A model generated the notes under the pieces. It saw only the letters and a list, made by a program, of their open reading frames with translations, did not search any database and was not told the origin of the DNA. Source: Adiantum capillus-veneris (lineage: Eukaryota; Streptophyta; Polypodiopsida; Polypodiales; Pteridaceae). Taken from it: a DNA stretch of 64,000 nucleotides. Positions 1 through 11,553 of this stretch are shown here, piece by piece; the stretch's first letter is position 1; each line of letters opens with the position of its first letter. A program made the position numbers and the translations under genes. Location: assembly GCA_014529385.2 (NCBI GenBank), contig CM043969.1:74258676-74322675 (forward strand), written 5' to 3'.

Positions 1-1400
1 ATGAATTTGACAAGTTTCAATTGCTAATTGGTGATGTTGCTAATTGGGTGCCTAATTGAGTTGATTGCATGCTTGGATGGTCAATTTCAATTGTGTGTGC
101 ACTAAAATCAAGTGTGTGTGCATTTTAATTGAGTGTGTGTATGCTAATTTTAGGTGTGTGCACAATATTTTGCCCATGTTTGTGCACTTAAAAATCAATG
201 TCTGCGTTATGATTTTTCAAATGTGATAATTGATTTGTGTTGTGCTCATGCCCAACTAATGATTTGTGAAGTCACATTGAAAATTCGACAAGTATAAGCC
301 TTTTGTGTGCGCACCTAAAGATTGGTAAAAACTGCCAAACTTTTAGTGTGTGTGTGCGCCTAAAAAAAGTGTTTAATTTGCATGATTGATTCAATGTTTT
401 GATTGTATGATTGATGTGTGTAATGGTTACATGCTACATTTTTGTGCTCAAAACAGGGGTTTACACATTTCAATTGCGTTAAATGTTGAGCTATTTTTGT
501 CGGTAATTTTGCTGGTTTAATTGCTTAGTCTTGATTTTATTGATAAAATTGTTTGGCAATTGAATTGATATGATTTTGGCAATTTTATTTGGCTCCACTC
601 TTCCCCAATGTGTGGAGAATTTTTAGAAAATTCTTGGGTATTTTTTGGATAATTTTTGTAATTTTTTGCATTAATTTTTTAACTATTTTTTTCATTAATT
701 TTTTGTTAATTCCATAAAAATTTGATATTTTGCGATTTTTATGATCTATTTTGTGTGTGCATATTTACGGCATCATTTTGTTTGCATTTGTGCCTTCCGT
801 GGTCGAGTTTTGAATGTTTCACTATTTTCGAGGGTCGGGTTGATGATTGTGTCGTAAATTACGTTTACAATAAAATCTACTATTTTTGGTGTGCTTTTGC
901 GTGTCAAAAATATTCAGTTGTGAATATCGGTGATTTTCTAAGATTCCTAGAATTTTCGGGAGTGTTTTGGATTTTTTTGGCAAATTTTGGGATTTTCTGG
1001 TGATTTTTGGAATTTCGGCTAATTTTCGACCTAATTTTGGTATTTTTTGGATATTTGAAAAAAAAATTAAAAAAAAAGGGTTTCGGGCTTCGCTACCGTG
1101 CCTTGCGGCACATAAAATACTTCTCTTCTTCTTCTTCCCGCTCCGTGTGAACCAACCCCACACCCTCACTCTCTCTCTCTTCCCGTCACACTTCCCCTCT
1201 CTCTCGTTGGAGTGCGTGAACCCAGTGTTAGAAAAGAAAAAAACCGGGGTCCAATGTACTTTAACCGGCTAAAATCCTAAAATCCCGGTTAGATTTTGAG
1301 CTTGCCTTGAAGAAAACCGAGAAACTTCACAAGTTTTAGTGTAATTACCGACAAAAGCTTTAAATTTTAACCTAAAAACCGGGAGAATTTCCCTCGTAAC
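1..1400. other. AT-rich stretch without a supported gene
   Basis: This stretch is T-rich and low in complexity. Near its start it has repeated GTGTGTGCA-type words, and around 600-1070 it has long runs of the type TTTTTGGAATTTT. The short ORFs here are made of phenylalanine, isoleucine and lysine codons from these runs, with no recognisable domain. It may be 5' sequence of the downstream LTR element or unrelated intergenic DNA. I see no LTR start or primer site. Confidence 0.5.
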
Positions 1401-1402
1401 TC

Positions 1403-1479
<77 letters not shown>
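1401..1479. repeat. (CT)n microsatellite 1
   Basis: Nearly pure CT dinucleotide tract, interrupted once by a G near its start. It is the first of three in 430 bp. Confidence 0.97.
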
Positions 1480-1482
<3 letters not shown>

Positions 1483-1533
1483 CTCTCTTTGTCCTACTCT
1501 CACTCACTCCTCTCTGTCCACGCGCACACGCCC

Positions 1534-1540
<7 letters not shown>

Positions 1541-1624
<84 letters not shown>
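1541..1624. repeat. (CT)n microsatellite 2
   Basis: Uninterrupted CT dinucleotide tract of 84 bp. It is separated from the neighbouring CT tracts by short C-rich spacers containing CACACAC words. Confidence 0.97.
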
Positions 1625-1627
<3 letters not shown>

Positions 1628-1689
1628 GTCAAAACACACACACACCCCCTCAGGCTGTGCCGTTGACTGCGTTGACGCGTGCCTTTACT

Positions 1690-1826
<137 letters not shown>

Positions 1827-1959
1827 CCCATGCACGCCAGGCCCATTGACCCACTTTGTCCGCTACGTGCTCTGTTGTCCCCGCTGTCAACGCCAGGCCA
1901 CGACTGTCAGCGAAATCAATGCTCCGGCGCTGCCCATTGTAAGCAAGGTAAGTACAGGT

Positions 1960-2770
1960 ATTTTTTTTCTTTAATTTATTTATTTTAATTTAATTAAGTT
2001 TATTCTTTCATTTTAAAAACATAAAAACATAAAAAACACAAAAACTTAAAAAACACAAAATTCCATAAAAACAATTTAAAATTCAATAATTTTTTTAAAA
2101 AAAGGGATTAGAAAATTCAACAAAAAAAAACATATATATAAAAAAAAAGAATTTAAAAATTCAAAAAATCCAATTAAAAACAGGGCTTTTAAAAAATCAC
2201 AAAAAATAAAAATTAAAAAATCCAATTCAAAAATAAAAAAGGGCTTTTAAAAAAAACATTAAAAATTTATCAAAAATAGAAAAAAATAAAAAACATTATA
2301 AAATCCACAAAAAATAAAAAAACTCATAGAAAAATAAAAACTTTTTAGAGAAATATTAAAAATAAATAAAAAATCAAAGTTGATTGGAAAAATCACCACA
2401 AAATTGAAAAATTCATACAAAACACAAAAAATCATAAAAAATTAAAAAACATTCACAGATAAACCATAGAAAAACATAAGAAACTCAAAAAGGTCAAATT
2501 CACAAAAAAGAAAAAGTATAAAATTGTCTGAAAAACAAAATAAATCACATAATTCCTAAAACCTTTAAAAAATTCTAAAATTCACAAGAAAATTATAAAA
2601 TTCACAAAAAAATCACAAATTCACAAAAAATTATAAAAAATCATATCTTCCCAAAAAATAATCATAAAAAATCATAGAAGTACTAGAAAAATTTAGAAAA
2701 TCTAAAATTTTACAAAAAATTAAGAAAAATAAAAAGAAACTCATCGAAAGTGCCAGAAAGAACCAAAAAA
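1960..2770. other. A-rich low-complexity tract
   Basis: About 800 bp dominated by AAAAATT and ATAAAAA words with no supported ORF. It begins just after AAGCAAGGTAAGTAC (near 1940), which resembles a strong plant 5' splice site. The tract could be a leader intron of the element that follows. I found no convincing acceptor, so this is only a possibility. Confidence 0.4.
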
Positions 2771-2799
2771 AGGCAGAACGAGGCGGAAACGTAAATAGC

Positions 2800-4443
2800 A
2801 TGTGCACCACCGGAACAAATCACCCTCAAGCAAATCAAAAGCCAAAAAGCAACGCGAAGAGTGTATCGCACACCGAACAAACACCGCACATCGAGGAGAC
2901 CGTGCAAAAGAGAATCAGATCAATGGAAAAAAGCGAGCAAAACAACCAATTTGAAGCAATAGAAGGGCAAATAAAATTCTCAAATTTTGCATGCAAGAAA
3001 CGAGCAGGTGCAAGGGTAGCAGTGCAAATTAGCTTCCAATTGGACGAACAGGGGCACAACTCACATGTGACTGCAGATTAGGCTAGTACGAGCAGCATAA
3101 ATTCTGCTAATAATCAATATGAAAATCTGCTGGGAGACAGTTTTTGCAGATTGAGCCAACATGGACTCAAATCGAGCCGAGAGTTCAAGTACAGTAGAGC
3201 AAGCTAGTAGCAGTGGCAACACATGCACAACTACAACAGAGCAAATTTTGCAGCTATATGGCTACAATCGAGACAAAGTCTTGTATGTAGATTCAGAAGG
3301 CCATAGGTATCTTATGAGTAGCAAAAGTAGCACACGAGCCAAGATCCTGTTGTGCAGAGTGAAGCCAAATTTAGAGAACTCCTAGATGTTCACAAACTTC
3401 AGTGGAGCCAGGTATTGCAAGCTCAAAGATGAAGTGCAAGTAGAAGTACAAAAAATCAACCCAAGTGGTTGTCCAGAAATCTGCACAAGTCCGCAAAGCA
3501 TACAGTTGGTGCATATGCAATCAGGGTCATTGTACATGGATTACAGTGGTCAGATCTATAGTCGAGGCCAGAATTGCAAGATCCAACAGATCAACCAATA
3601 GAAGCCAATCTAATTGGAGAACCAAGCCAAAGAAGGTACAAAGGTCAAGATGGATCAATCTACAGCTTGATGCTTAGTGTTTTGAAAGAAGATGCCAACA
3701 ACTTGGCAAGCACAGAAAGGAAAACTTCTCAGCTAGAGCTTAACATGACAGAGCCATTTCAAATACCACCAGTCATAGCGTATTACTCAGATTGTGGACG
3801 AAAAGGTGGACATTTTTTTGAAGATTGTCCAAGAAATCCAAACAACAAGGATACATCAACCGCCAAGCAAGGTACAGAGAAAATTGAAAATGCGAATCTC
3901 GATGTAAGTGCATTTAACTTGTCACTTTTAATGCAATCGGATGATTATGCATTACAATTAGAAGCACCAGTAAAAGCACTGCAAGTTCAAAATCAGCATA
4001 AAGGTGCACAGACACCTGAAAAGCTTAAAATTGATTTTTTGAACAACAAATTCTTGCATGAATTTAGTAAAGGTGTCGAGATATCACCGAAGGTTGAAAA
4101 GACTGTTAGGTTTGCAAATGATTCTGCATCCACTGACACAAGTGTGCAATCATTCACGAGTCTACAGGACACATCAAACAGAATGATGTTAGCATTGTAT
4201 GGTACACATCATTCATATGCACACTATGTAGACCAAAAAGGAAAACTGTACAAAAAGGATCAACCAGTGTTTGAACGACCCACATACCAGCTCATAGAAG
4301 TGCATCCAGTGATAGATCAAAAACGATGGTTCATTTCAGAGGAAATAATGTATTATAGCCCATCCTCTCTAGAGCTGAAGGATATTACCCGAGTGAGCCC
4401 AGAAATCTGTTCAGAGCCAAACTCTCCTCCATCAAAAATCTAG
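2800..4443 (+). pseudogene. Element A, 5' part: gag-like protein with repeated YxDxxGxxY motif and degenerate zinc knuckle
   Basis: Consecutive open stretches (2800-3081, 3161-3385, 3386-3601, 3574-4443) are broken by stops and frame changes but read as one low-complexity, Gln/Ser-rich protein. Around 3781-3836 it has a CCHC-like pattern (D-C-G-R-K-G-G-H-F then E-D-C-P) in which the first cysteine is lost, resembling a nucleocapsid zinc knuckle. A ten-residue motif of the form Y-x-D-x-x-G-x-x-Y recurs at about 3283, 3533, 3637 and 4225, and again downstream. The pieces around 3600 and 4550 also align as G-E/D-P...R-x-Y-x-G-x-D...I-Y-S-L. Context (polypurine tract and LTR downstream) supports a gag-like ORF of an LTR element. 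I do not recognise the repeat family. Confidence 0.55.
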
Positions 4444-4459
4444 CTTTGATGTTGTGACC

Positions 4460-5550
4460 AAACGAACATATACTTTGACCAAAACAATCGTAGGTATAGA
4501 CAAGAGTCTAGCATCTATGATGCCTTGGGTCTTGAAACCACTGAAGCTCATATCATAGGAGACCCATGGGGTAGACAATATCATGGCAAAGATAATGCTA
4601 TCTACAGCTTAACTTGGGGAATAATTTGTCATGTTTCACGGAGATACATAGGAAACTATGCAAAAAGTTTATAGATGCCAAACATGAACAGTGCTACCCA
4701 AAGTGTACCTTCACAGTACCAAAAGGTGAGACTAAACTAGAGCCAAATAGTTTTGAACTCTTACAATGAAGCAAGCTATAGTGATCACCCTAGGAAGGGG
4801 GAGCTGTAAATCCATCAAGCTCAACTTATGTACCAGGAAATGCATGCACCAGTTAGAAGCCCTAGAGCTTCTAGCCAACAGATCTCTTCAAAGCAGAAAC
4901 CATTGAAAGATCATATGGTTGTTGTAAGTTTCCAATTGACTCAGATTCCATCAGAGTCTGCAGATAAATGTTTATGTGAAGATCATCAAGGACAAAAGTT
5001 TCAGCTGATCTCCACAAGTCAAAGTCAAAATCCAACAAGTCTAATAGTGTTCAAACAGTTACATGTGACCAAGCTCACATATGCATATCAAGATGCATAT
5101 GGTAACAAATATCAGCAAGGTCATGACCTTGTACAAACCCCTATGGATGGCCCGACTAAAGTCAAAGACTATCTGAAGATGATACAAAGCCTCAAATTGC
5201 TAGAACAGGTGACAAAAAAGTCAAAGTCAATGGGAGCTAAAGTTCAACAAGCTACACAAAGGTCACCACCAAAATCTCCTCCGAAGAGACAAATTCTGCC
5301 AGAAAGTACAATGAATCTTTTAAGGTCAAAGGTTACCAAGATGCAGGAAGACAATGCTCAACAATTGCAAAAAGGTGCAATATTACAACAATACGAGTCG
5401 CCATCAATGGAAGCAGATGATCAAAGCAAAGAAAATGCAGATAAAGTTCAACAAAATAATGTTGCCATAGCAAAAGAAGTCAAATCAGACACGAATTCTA
5501 AGACGATCAAGTGTATCATTGTTGGTGAACGAAGAAAAACTATCAAGTGA
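4460..5550 (+). pseudogene. Element A, middle part: further motif repeats and basic/Gln-rich segment
   Basis: This continues the preceding protein in shifted frames. Around 4540-4620 a broken copy of the G-D-P...Y-H-G-K-D-N-A-I-Y-S-L repeat is readable. The open stretch 4828-5550 (240 codons) carries two more repeats, C-E-D-H-Q-G-Q-K-F near 4976 and Y-Q-D-A-Y-G-N-K-Y near 5086. After them come a lysine/glutamine-rich tail and a retropepsin-like lead-in at its end. Codon use and composition match the upstream part, so I treat it as the same decayed polyprotein. No catalytic residues of a known enzyme are visible here. Confidence 0.5.
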
Positions 5551-5584
5551 AGTAAAGCTATATTTTTAGCTAGACAAGAACCTC

Positions 5585-5785
5585 ATGTCTTTTTGCACTT
5601 GGAAAAGATGTGGCCAACCACAGTTGGAAGATGCTCTTGAATTTGTGAGCATATCAGGAAACAAACGAGCAGAATGCTGGGGAATCATCTCCACCACCAT
5701 TGAAGTAAGTTCACAAATCATCACAGCTCAATTCCATGTGATCACAGCAAAGGATATGCCAGACAACATCATAATGGGATGCTAG
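5585..5785 (+). pseudogene. Element A: retropepsin-like C-terminal half
   Basis: The 66-codon stretch has the order G-N-K-R-A-E-C-x-G-I-I, a hydrophobic segment, and a terminal D-N-I-I-M-G. That fits the flap-to-C-terminal part of a retroviral-type aspartic protease, whose usual signature here is D-x-I-L-G. The catalytic D-T/S-G segment that should precede it is not readable in frame, so the copy is dead. It matches in position and pattern the second protease in the two gypsy elements at 49.6-53 kb and 59.5-63.8 kb. Confidence 0.45.
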
Positions 5786-5889
5786 AGATACAAAGTTCAA
5801 ACATGACGGAGTCATCACAGACATCAAAGAATGAAGAACAAGACTAGTCACCCGGAGACGACAACACAAAGTCCTCAACCACAGTTAAA

Positions 5890-6793
5890 ATGGAGACTTA
5901 TATCAAAGCAGATCTTATTAAAAATGATTCATCTCCATCAATCAGAACTTCAAAAGAGCTTAAACTAAATCAGGCAATAGCAAGTGCAAATCAAACAAAG
6001 CAAAGAGCAACCACGATAGCTATGGAGCAAAAAATGCCACCAAAACTAGAAGGAACGAGATCAAAATTGCAGACAAAGGTAAAGCTAAAGTGGAACTCCC
6101 ACCGATTGGCAAAGAAGATGTGATAGCATATGCCTCTACATCAAAGAACCCTCATGGATCAGCTTATTCAAGTAAGTCACGATTTCAAAACTTCACCCTC
6201 CCAAGAAAGAAGGCCCACAAGGTATCAACCTCGACAATATCCTAGGATACCTAAGAAGCAGGTATACAACAGAACAATATCGAAAGATGCTAAATTCAAC
6301 CACAACTCTCAAGAGGATACAGAAAAAAAGAGGAATCTCAAAGAATATTCCTTACACAGGATATACAAAGATTTGGCTACCAGTCAACCACAAGCTAGTT
6401 GCAACTACACCAGATCTACATGAAGATCTAAAGAGCTCAACATGACCTAGAGCTCAAGAAAGTCAATAAAGGAGATACAAAGGTCATCAAGAGATTTGGA
6501 TTCCTAAGTCTTCCAATGCTCCTAGTCAAAATTCAAATGCTGACAGTGAACAGAGGCCTACAACAACATCAAAGACTCCTATCAACAGGCCCAATTGGAG
6601 AATCAAACAGATAATGGAGTCTTCACAGTCAAAGAAGGACAACCCAACCAATGTGAATGCAGATTCAAAGATGATTAAACAGGTATGGCAAAAGAAACCT
6701 TCAATGCCAACTTGGTCCTTCACTAATCCTCTTTTTGAGGATTCAAGCTTACTTTTACCTGAAGAAATATTTGTAGTAAGCACAAGAATGTAA
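5890..6793 (+). pseudogene. Element A: basic tail with W-I/L-P-K/V motifs
   Basis: Open stretches 5890-6123 and 6130-6423, plus a frame ending at 6793, read as a Lys/Gln/Ser/Pro-rich basic protein. Spaced tryptophan motifs are visible: T-K-I-W-L-P-V around 6365, Q-E-I-W-I-P-K around 6500 and K-Q-V-W-Q-K-K around 6680. The same type of motif ends the two gypsy elements further on, which is the main reason to call the region part of an LTR element. Stops and frame changes make it a pseudogene. Nucleic-acid binding would fit the charge but is inference. Confidence 0.45.
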
Positions 6794-7721
6794 AAAGTCA
6801 AGTCGTCAGGATGCAAAAAACACTCTTTGGCATAGTCAAAGTCGGGCTGCTGAGCCATAAAATGAGCAAGGCATTAGTTCCAAAGCTTCAAGTCATATTA
6901 AACTCTGTGCTAAGAGTTGTAGTTATTAGGCTTACGCTCAAGCTAGAAGAGTTGAGCATATCTATGTCATGTTGCTCATGCTAGATGAGATGAGAATAAG
7001 AGTCGAAGTCTATTAACTGACAATTGGTGGAGTGTCGTAGAGCTCAGTACTCACGCACAGTGCACAGTAAGATGAGAGCACATATCCTCGTCAATGAAAA
7101 CCATTCTTAAAGTGCTAGCTTGCAAAGCCATGTCATATGATTTTATAGGTGCACTATCTTTTTGAAGAACCCCCCAAAATCCTTCTTGCACAGCATATTG
7201 TTTTCCATGCATATCTGTATGCATAAGTAGGATGTCCCATCATTGGACATATGCATTAGACACTCTTTTTTGCTTCCACCTATGCACCTTGAGTGGAATA
7301 CAACAGGCAAACCAATGTTCCATCATGCTACCCTCTCATATTTGTTGCCTTTTTAATTTCATATATATCAGTCTTGAGTACTTTATTAATATTTTCAATG
7401 CTAATAAGTACCCCAATAATGCGCGTATCCCAAAGGCACTTTTTTTCCACTGGGTTTTTTCCCTTTGGTCATCCAACTATTAGACCCTAATTGAGAACCT
7501 CATCATTCTACTTCCCTTGTACATACTTTTCATAAATAAACAACAGCCTCATCATTATGCTATTACAACGGACAAATGCAACATCATCTCTCACATCAAA
7601 CATATTTGGACCAATGAAGATGCTGCAAAAAATTGAACCTCATCAACAAATTCAACGACAAATGAAGACGATCATCCCATTAACAACCACTCAAAAACCT
7701 TCCACAACCTACACGGACACT
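6794..7721. other. Element A 3' untranslated region, no gene seen
   Basis: No ORF with recognisable content. The stretch lies between the basic tail and the hairpins and polypurine tract, so it is probably the 3' leader of the LTR element or a remnant of deleted coding sequence. No reverse transcriptase or integrase motif is visible, so element A appears non-autonomous. Confidence 0.4.
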
Positions 7722-7755
7722 TTTCAATAGTGCCCGAGGACGGGCACTATTGAAA
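7722..7755 (+). other. Hairpin 1 before polypurine tract
   Basis: Perfect inverted repeat with a 14-bp stem (TTTCAATAGTGCCC and its complement) and a GAGGAC loop. A second hairpin with the same loop and the same GTGCCC/GGGCAC inner stem follows after 5 bp. Confidence 0.9.
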
Positions 7756-7760
7756 GGGCA

Positions 7761-7794
7761 CAATTTTAGTGCCCGAGGACGGGCACTAAAATTG
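7761..7794 (+). other. Hairpin 2 before polypurine tract
   Basis: Perfect 14-bp stem (CAATTTTAGTGCCC and its complement) around the loop GAGGAC. It ends directly at the polypurine tract. Confidence 0.9.
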
Positions 7795-7805
7795 AAAGGG
7801 GGGAA
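7795..7805 (+). other. Polypurine tract of element A
   Basis: AAAGGGGGGAA lies immediately before TGTTAAC. This is the usual plus-strand primer and LTR junction arrangement of LTR retrotransposons. Confidence 0.8.
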
Positions 7806-8401
7806 TGTTAACTGAGTCAACATTAGTTAACAGAAGCTGCTAAAGGCCAAAGACGTATGAATGCACACCAAAGATCAAAGCAAAGAAGCAGCAAATATTG
7901 GAGTTACACATTCACACGTTTTACCAAAATGGTCACGTAGTGTAAATTCCTGATTTATTTCAAGCCATTGTAATATTTTAATGAGTTACGGGCTCAATGG
8001 GAGTTCCAACCTGTAAAGAATAGGTCAGTTACTGTGCCTAGGTTGCAGGTTCAGTAAGTGGTGGAGCCCTAAAGGCCTTGGGCGCCCGGACATTGCACAT
8101 TTTTACTGTGCTTGCGATTAGTGTGTTGCTTGATAGGATTAGTGTTGTGTGCATCTTGCAATCATAGTGTGTGTGATTGGATTGATTAGAGGTGAAGAGA
8201 AGTGGATATGGATATTTCCCTTCATTGCGGCTTAGCTCCTCCATAGGCCGAGAAGCTCACCTCATAGAGTTAACCATTTGTGTTGCCACGATTAGCTCAC
8301 TAACCGTGTGAGTGTTTCCATGATCTAGCCGGGTAGCTCATCCCTTCGGATTGATAATTTTGTTGGCCATTGGAGCTATTGCAATGATGGGACCCCCAAC
8401 A
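7806..8401 (+). mobile_element. 3' LTR of element A
   Basis: The stretch starts TGTTAACTGAG directly after a polypurine tract and ends CCCCCAACA, giving short inverted termini TGTT...AACA. At 8402 the sequence resumes inside a copia reverse transcriptase/RNase H linker read on the other strand. That shows element A inserted into copia element 1. No matching 5' LTR is visible upstream in this window, so it may lie before position 1 or be lost. The right end is inferred from the terminal AACA and the resumption of copia sequence. Confidence 0.65.
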
Positions 8402-9227
8402 CTTAGACCCTGGGCTATGCATAAATCTGCTAACCTGTGAGACTGCAAACTGAATATCCGGCCTTGTGTTGCGTACATAAATGAAGCATCCAACAGCAGT
8501 TTGGTAAAGAGTGACATTTGCAGGATCACCAACATCATGAAGACTCAATTTCAAACCTGTTTCCATGGGAGTGGCAATAGGTTTGCAATCCTCAAGTCCA
8601 AACTTACATAGCAATGTCTCTATGTAACTCTTTTGACACAAGGAAATACCACCATCACACTGCTTAAACTGGATATCCAGGTAATGATGCAATATCCCCA
8701 AATCTTTTATCTTGAAAATAACATTCAAATCAACCTTAAATTCAACAATATGTCTCTCATTTGGTCTAGTGATCAGCAGATCATCGACATAAAGAACCAC
8801 AATGAGAAGTACATCATCGTCACGCTTTACATACATGTGCTTTCTGCTGGACTATTATGAAAACATTTTTTGACCAAATGAGTGTCAGCTTTCTCATACC
8901 AAGCACAAGGAGATTGCTTCAACCCATACAAAGCCTTCTGCACACTTTGTCCTTTTGTCCTTTCTTGACAAAACCGCGAGGCCATATGACATAAACTTCC
9001 TCAAATATGTCACCATTCAAGAAAGCAGTAACAATGTCTGATTGATGTATATCCCAACCAAAAGGAGATACCAATGCACATAAAAAACGCACAGTAGTCA
9101 TATGATAAGTGGGAGCAAAAGTCTCTTTATAATCTATGCCTTTTTGCTGTGCATAACCCTTTGCAACAAGTCGAGCCTTATGGAGATCGATCTCACCATC
9201 CGGCTTGCGTTTCAAATTGTAAACCAC
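8402..9227 (-). pseudogene. Copia element 1: reverse transcriptase
   Basis: Read on the minus strand, 9227-8919 carries the copia RT start (K-R-K-P-D-G-E-I-D, K-A-R-L-V-A-K-G-Y-A-Q, then H-Q-S-D-I-V-T-A-F-L-N-G). 8836-8402 carries L-Y-V-D-D-L-L with the catalytic Asp pair, and the F-M-H-S-P-G segment that precedes RNase H. A frame break lies between the two parts around 8840-8920. The gene is cut at F-M-H-S-P-G-S by the LTR of element A, so RNase H and the 3' LTR are missing here. It is a dead copy. Confidence 0.85.
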
Positions 9228-9285
9228 TTTTTACCAATGGCCTTTTTTCCAAGAGGCAAATCACATAAAGTCCTTGTGTCATTTT

Positions 9286-9912
9286 CTATAAGTGCATCAT
9301 ATCTGATTGCATGGCAGCCATCCAATTTTCTAAATTCTGTGCTTCATCAAAAGATAGAGGTTCCTCAACATCATGTAATCTAGACACAGCCAAAGCATAA
9401 CAATCTGATGCATAAGATGCATGGTGAGATCTTGAACGTGTATGACTAGACAAAGGTGCATCCAATTTACTGTCACGGAATATATGCACCAGCCATTTTG
9501 GCATACCTCTAGCCTGCTCATTTTCAGCCCTTTTCTCATCAAGTACATCATGTATATCTACATCAGTAATAGGCTGATCTGTAACATTTTCAGAAACCCC
9601 CATAGGTTGTACATTTTCCTCATTGGAATTTAAATTTGAACTTCCACCACTGAAAAGAGGCAACAAAGTGTCATAAATGTCTTGTGAGCTTACATTACTG
9701 TCTCTAGTACATGACAACAAGGGCTGAACAGAATCTTCCACAAACACTACATCCCGTGAAACCAGAATACGCTTTGTTTGAGGATGATACAACCGGTAAC
9801 CTTTGCTTTTAGCACTATAACCAAAAAAAAAACATTTGACCGCCTTATCATACAATTTTTTGAGTTGTGTTTGTGGCACCAAAGCATATGCTAAACAACC
9901 AAAACCACGCAT
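9286..9912 (-). pseudogene. Copia element 1: integrase C-terminal region and linker to RT
   Basis: This 208-codon frame begins G-F-G-C-L-A-Y-A, continues K-C-F-F-F-G-Y-S-x-K-S-K-G-Y-R and R-D-V-V-F-V-E-D, and runs through an acidic linker to the R-T-R-S-x-S-H-H segment. It ends near the start of RT. These are standard copia integrase C-terminal landmarks. It overlaps the integrase core frame at 9891, marking a one-base frame change. Confidence 0.85.
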
Positions 9913-10556
9913 GTGCTCAATAAAAGGCTTTTTATCATGCCATGCTTCATATGGAGTAATAGACTACAAAGATTTTGTAGGACACCTGTTAAGTACATAA
10001 GTGGCACACATGATGGCCTGAAGTCAAAAAGAATGCGGAAAGCTTGACTTTTGACCATACATTGTGTCATTTCCGTAAGTGACCAATTTTTCCTCTCAGA
10101 AACACCATTTTGCTGAGGTGTATAAGGCACTGTACATTGGTGTTCTATCCCACAACTAGACATAAATGCATTAAATTCATGAGACATATACTCCCCCCTC
10201 GATTGGAAACGGAGGGTGCCCATAGTACATTTCGATACATTTTCAGCCATAGCCAAAAATTGTTTGAAGCACATAAAAACTTCAGACTTCGCTTTACGCA
10301 GAAATACCCATGCATGCCTGGAGTAGTCATCAATGAAATTCACAAAGTAAAGGTAATTGCCCAAGGACGGAGTTTGCATGGGCCCACGAACATCACTATG
10401 CACAAGCTGCAACCTGCATGTGGCCCTAGCTAAACCATCCTTTGGAAACTTAGAATGTTGCATCTTACACAAAATACAGCCTTCACAAACATGTTTGACA
10501 GGTGCTTCAAGAGGCGGCAAAGAAGCAACCATATCAAATTTTTGCAAAAGCAGCAA
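9891..10556 (-). pseudogene. Copia element 1: integrase core
   Basis: Read on the minus strand, it has the zinc-binding end C-E-G-C-I-L-C-K-M-Q. The catalytic core follows: H-S-D-V-R-G-P-M, then F-I-D-D-Y-S-R-H-A-W-V, the degraded second-Asp block, and P-Y-T-P-Q-Q-N-G-V-S-E-R-K-N with the catalytic Glu. The second catalytic block reads L-R-F-Q-S-R-G-E-Y where G-x-L-R-T/S-D-x-G-G-E is expected, so the middle aspartate is lost. The element is therefore inactive. Gene order integrase before RT is diagnostic for Ty1/copia. Confidence 0.85.
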
Positions 10557-10578
10557 ACTAGTAGAATTCAGATGACCA

Positions 10579-11221
10579 AAATGTGCATGCCAAAGTTTTT
10601 CATATGAAATAACCCTTGAATCTGCAACTGCATTTGCAAAATTTTATCCACACTTGTTATACAAAGTGAGCTTATACAGCCCACGTCACAAAAGCCCAAA
10701 TGCAACAGTTTCATCATCAAAACTGAGATCAATAACTGTACATCTGTCATCCACAAATTTGACTACAAGTCCAAGTCTAGCAAGTGCAAATATAGACAAA
10801 AGATTCTTCTTGATCCCAGGTACATAAAGTGCATCAACAAGTGTGAACGAACTGCCATTTGCAGCAGTAAGCACAATCTTTCCAACTCTCTGAACCGGAA
10901 AATGTGCATGCCAAAGTTTTTTCATATGAAATAACCCTTGAATCTGCAACTGCATTTGCAAAATTTTATCCACACTTGTTATACAAAGTGAGCTTATACA
11001 GCCCACGTCACAAAAGCCCAAATGCAACAGTTTCATCATCAAAACTGAGATCAATAACTGTACATCTGTCATCCACAAATTTGACTACAAGTCCAAGTCT
11101 AGCAAGTGCAAATATAGACAAAAGATTCTTCTTGATCCCAGGTACATAAAGTGCATCAACAAGTGTGAACGAACTGCCATTTGCAGCAGTAAGCACAATC
11201 TTTCCAACTCTCTGAACCGGA
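10579..11221 (-). repeat. 322-bp direct tandem duplication inside copia element 1
   Basis: The segment starting AAATGTGCATGCCAAAG at about 10579 is repeated from about 10901. The copies differ by one T in a T-run (five versus six), and both end with CTCTCTGAACCGGA. The duplicated part covers the GAG-pre-integrase region between protease and integrase. Copia element 2 has a single copy of this region, so the duplication is specific to element 1. Confidence 0.92.
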
Positions 11222-11505
11222 TAAGAAGCATTGTTGGCACAAGTGACTGAATTCCCATGAGGGACAGACTCGAGAGAGGTGAACAATTCACGATGTGAGG
11301 TAATGTGCTTTATAGCACCACCGACGAAATACCACACATGTGAATCTGCAGCAACAACTGACATGCATGCTTCATGGACAACAGGATTGTAAATGCACTC
11401 TGCACTAAAAGCCCATTCTGCATCGACATTAGCATCACAGTCTCCTTTCACAGAAGACTCAACAATGGCTGCATTTGTAGGAACCAGCATTTGCAGTGGA
11501 ACCAC
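11008..11505 (-). pseudogene. Copia element 1: protease and GAG-pre-integrase region
   Basis: The minus-strand frame has W-Y-F-V-G-G-A-I-K-H-I-T. This is the position of the copia protease signature W-x-x-D-S-G-A-x-x-H, and the related element at 28 kb reads C-Y-F-D-S-G-A-T-K-H-I-T. The catalytic Asp-Ser have become Val-Gly here, so the protease is dead. It continues L-V-D-A-L-Y-V-P-G-I-K-K-N-L-L-S and L-A-R-L-G-L-V-V-K-F, the usual spacer before the pre-integrase domain. Confidence 0.8.
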
Positions 11506-11553
11506 CCTCTTTCTTCTTAGCCTCTTTGGCCTTCAACTTAGGACACTGCTTGA

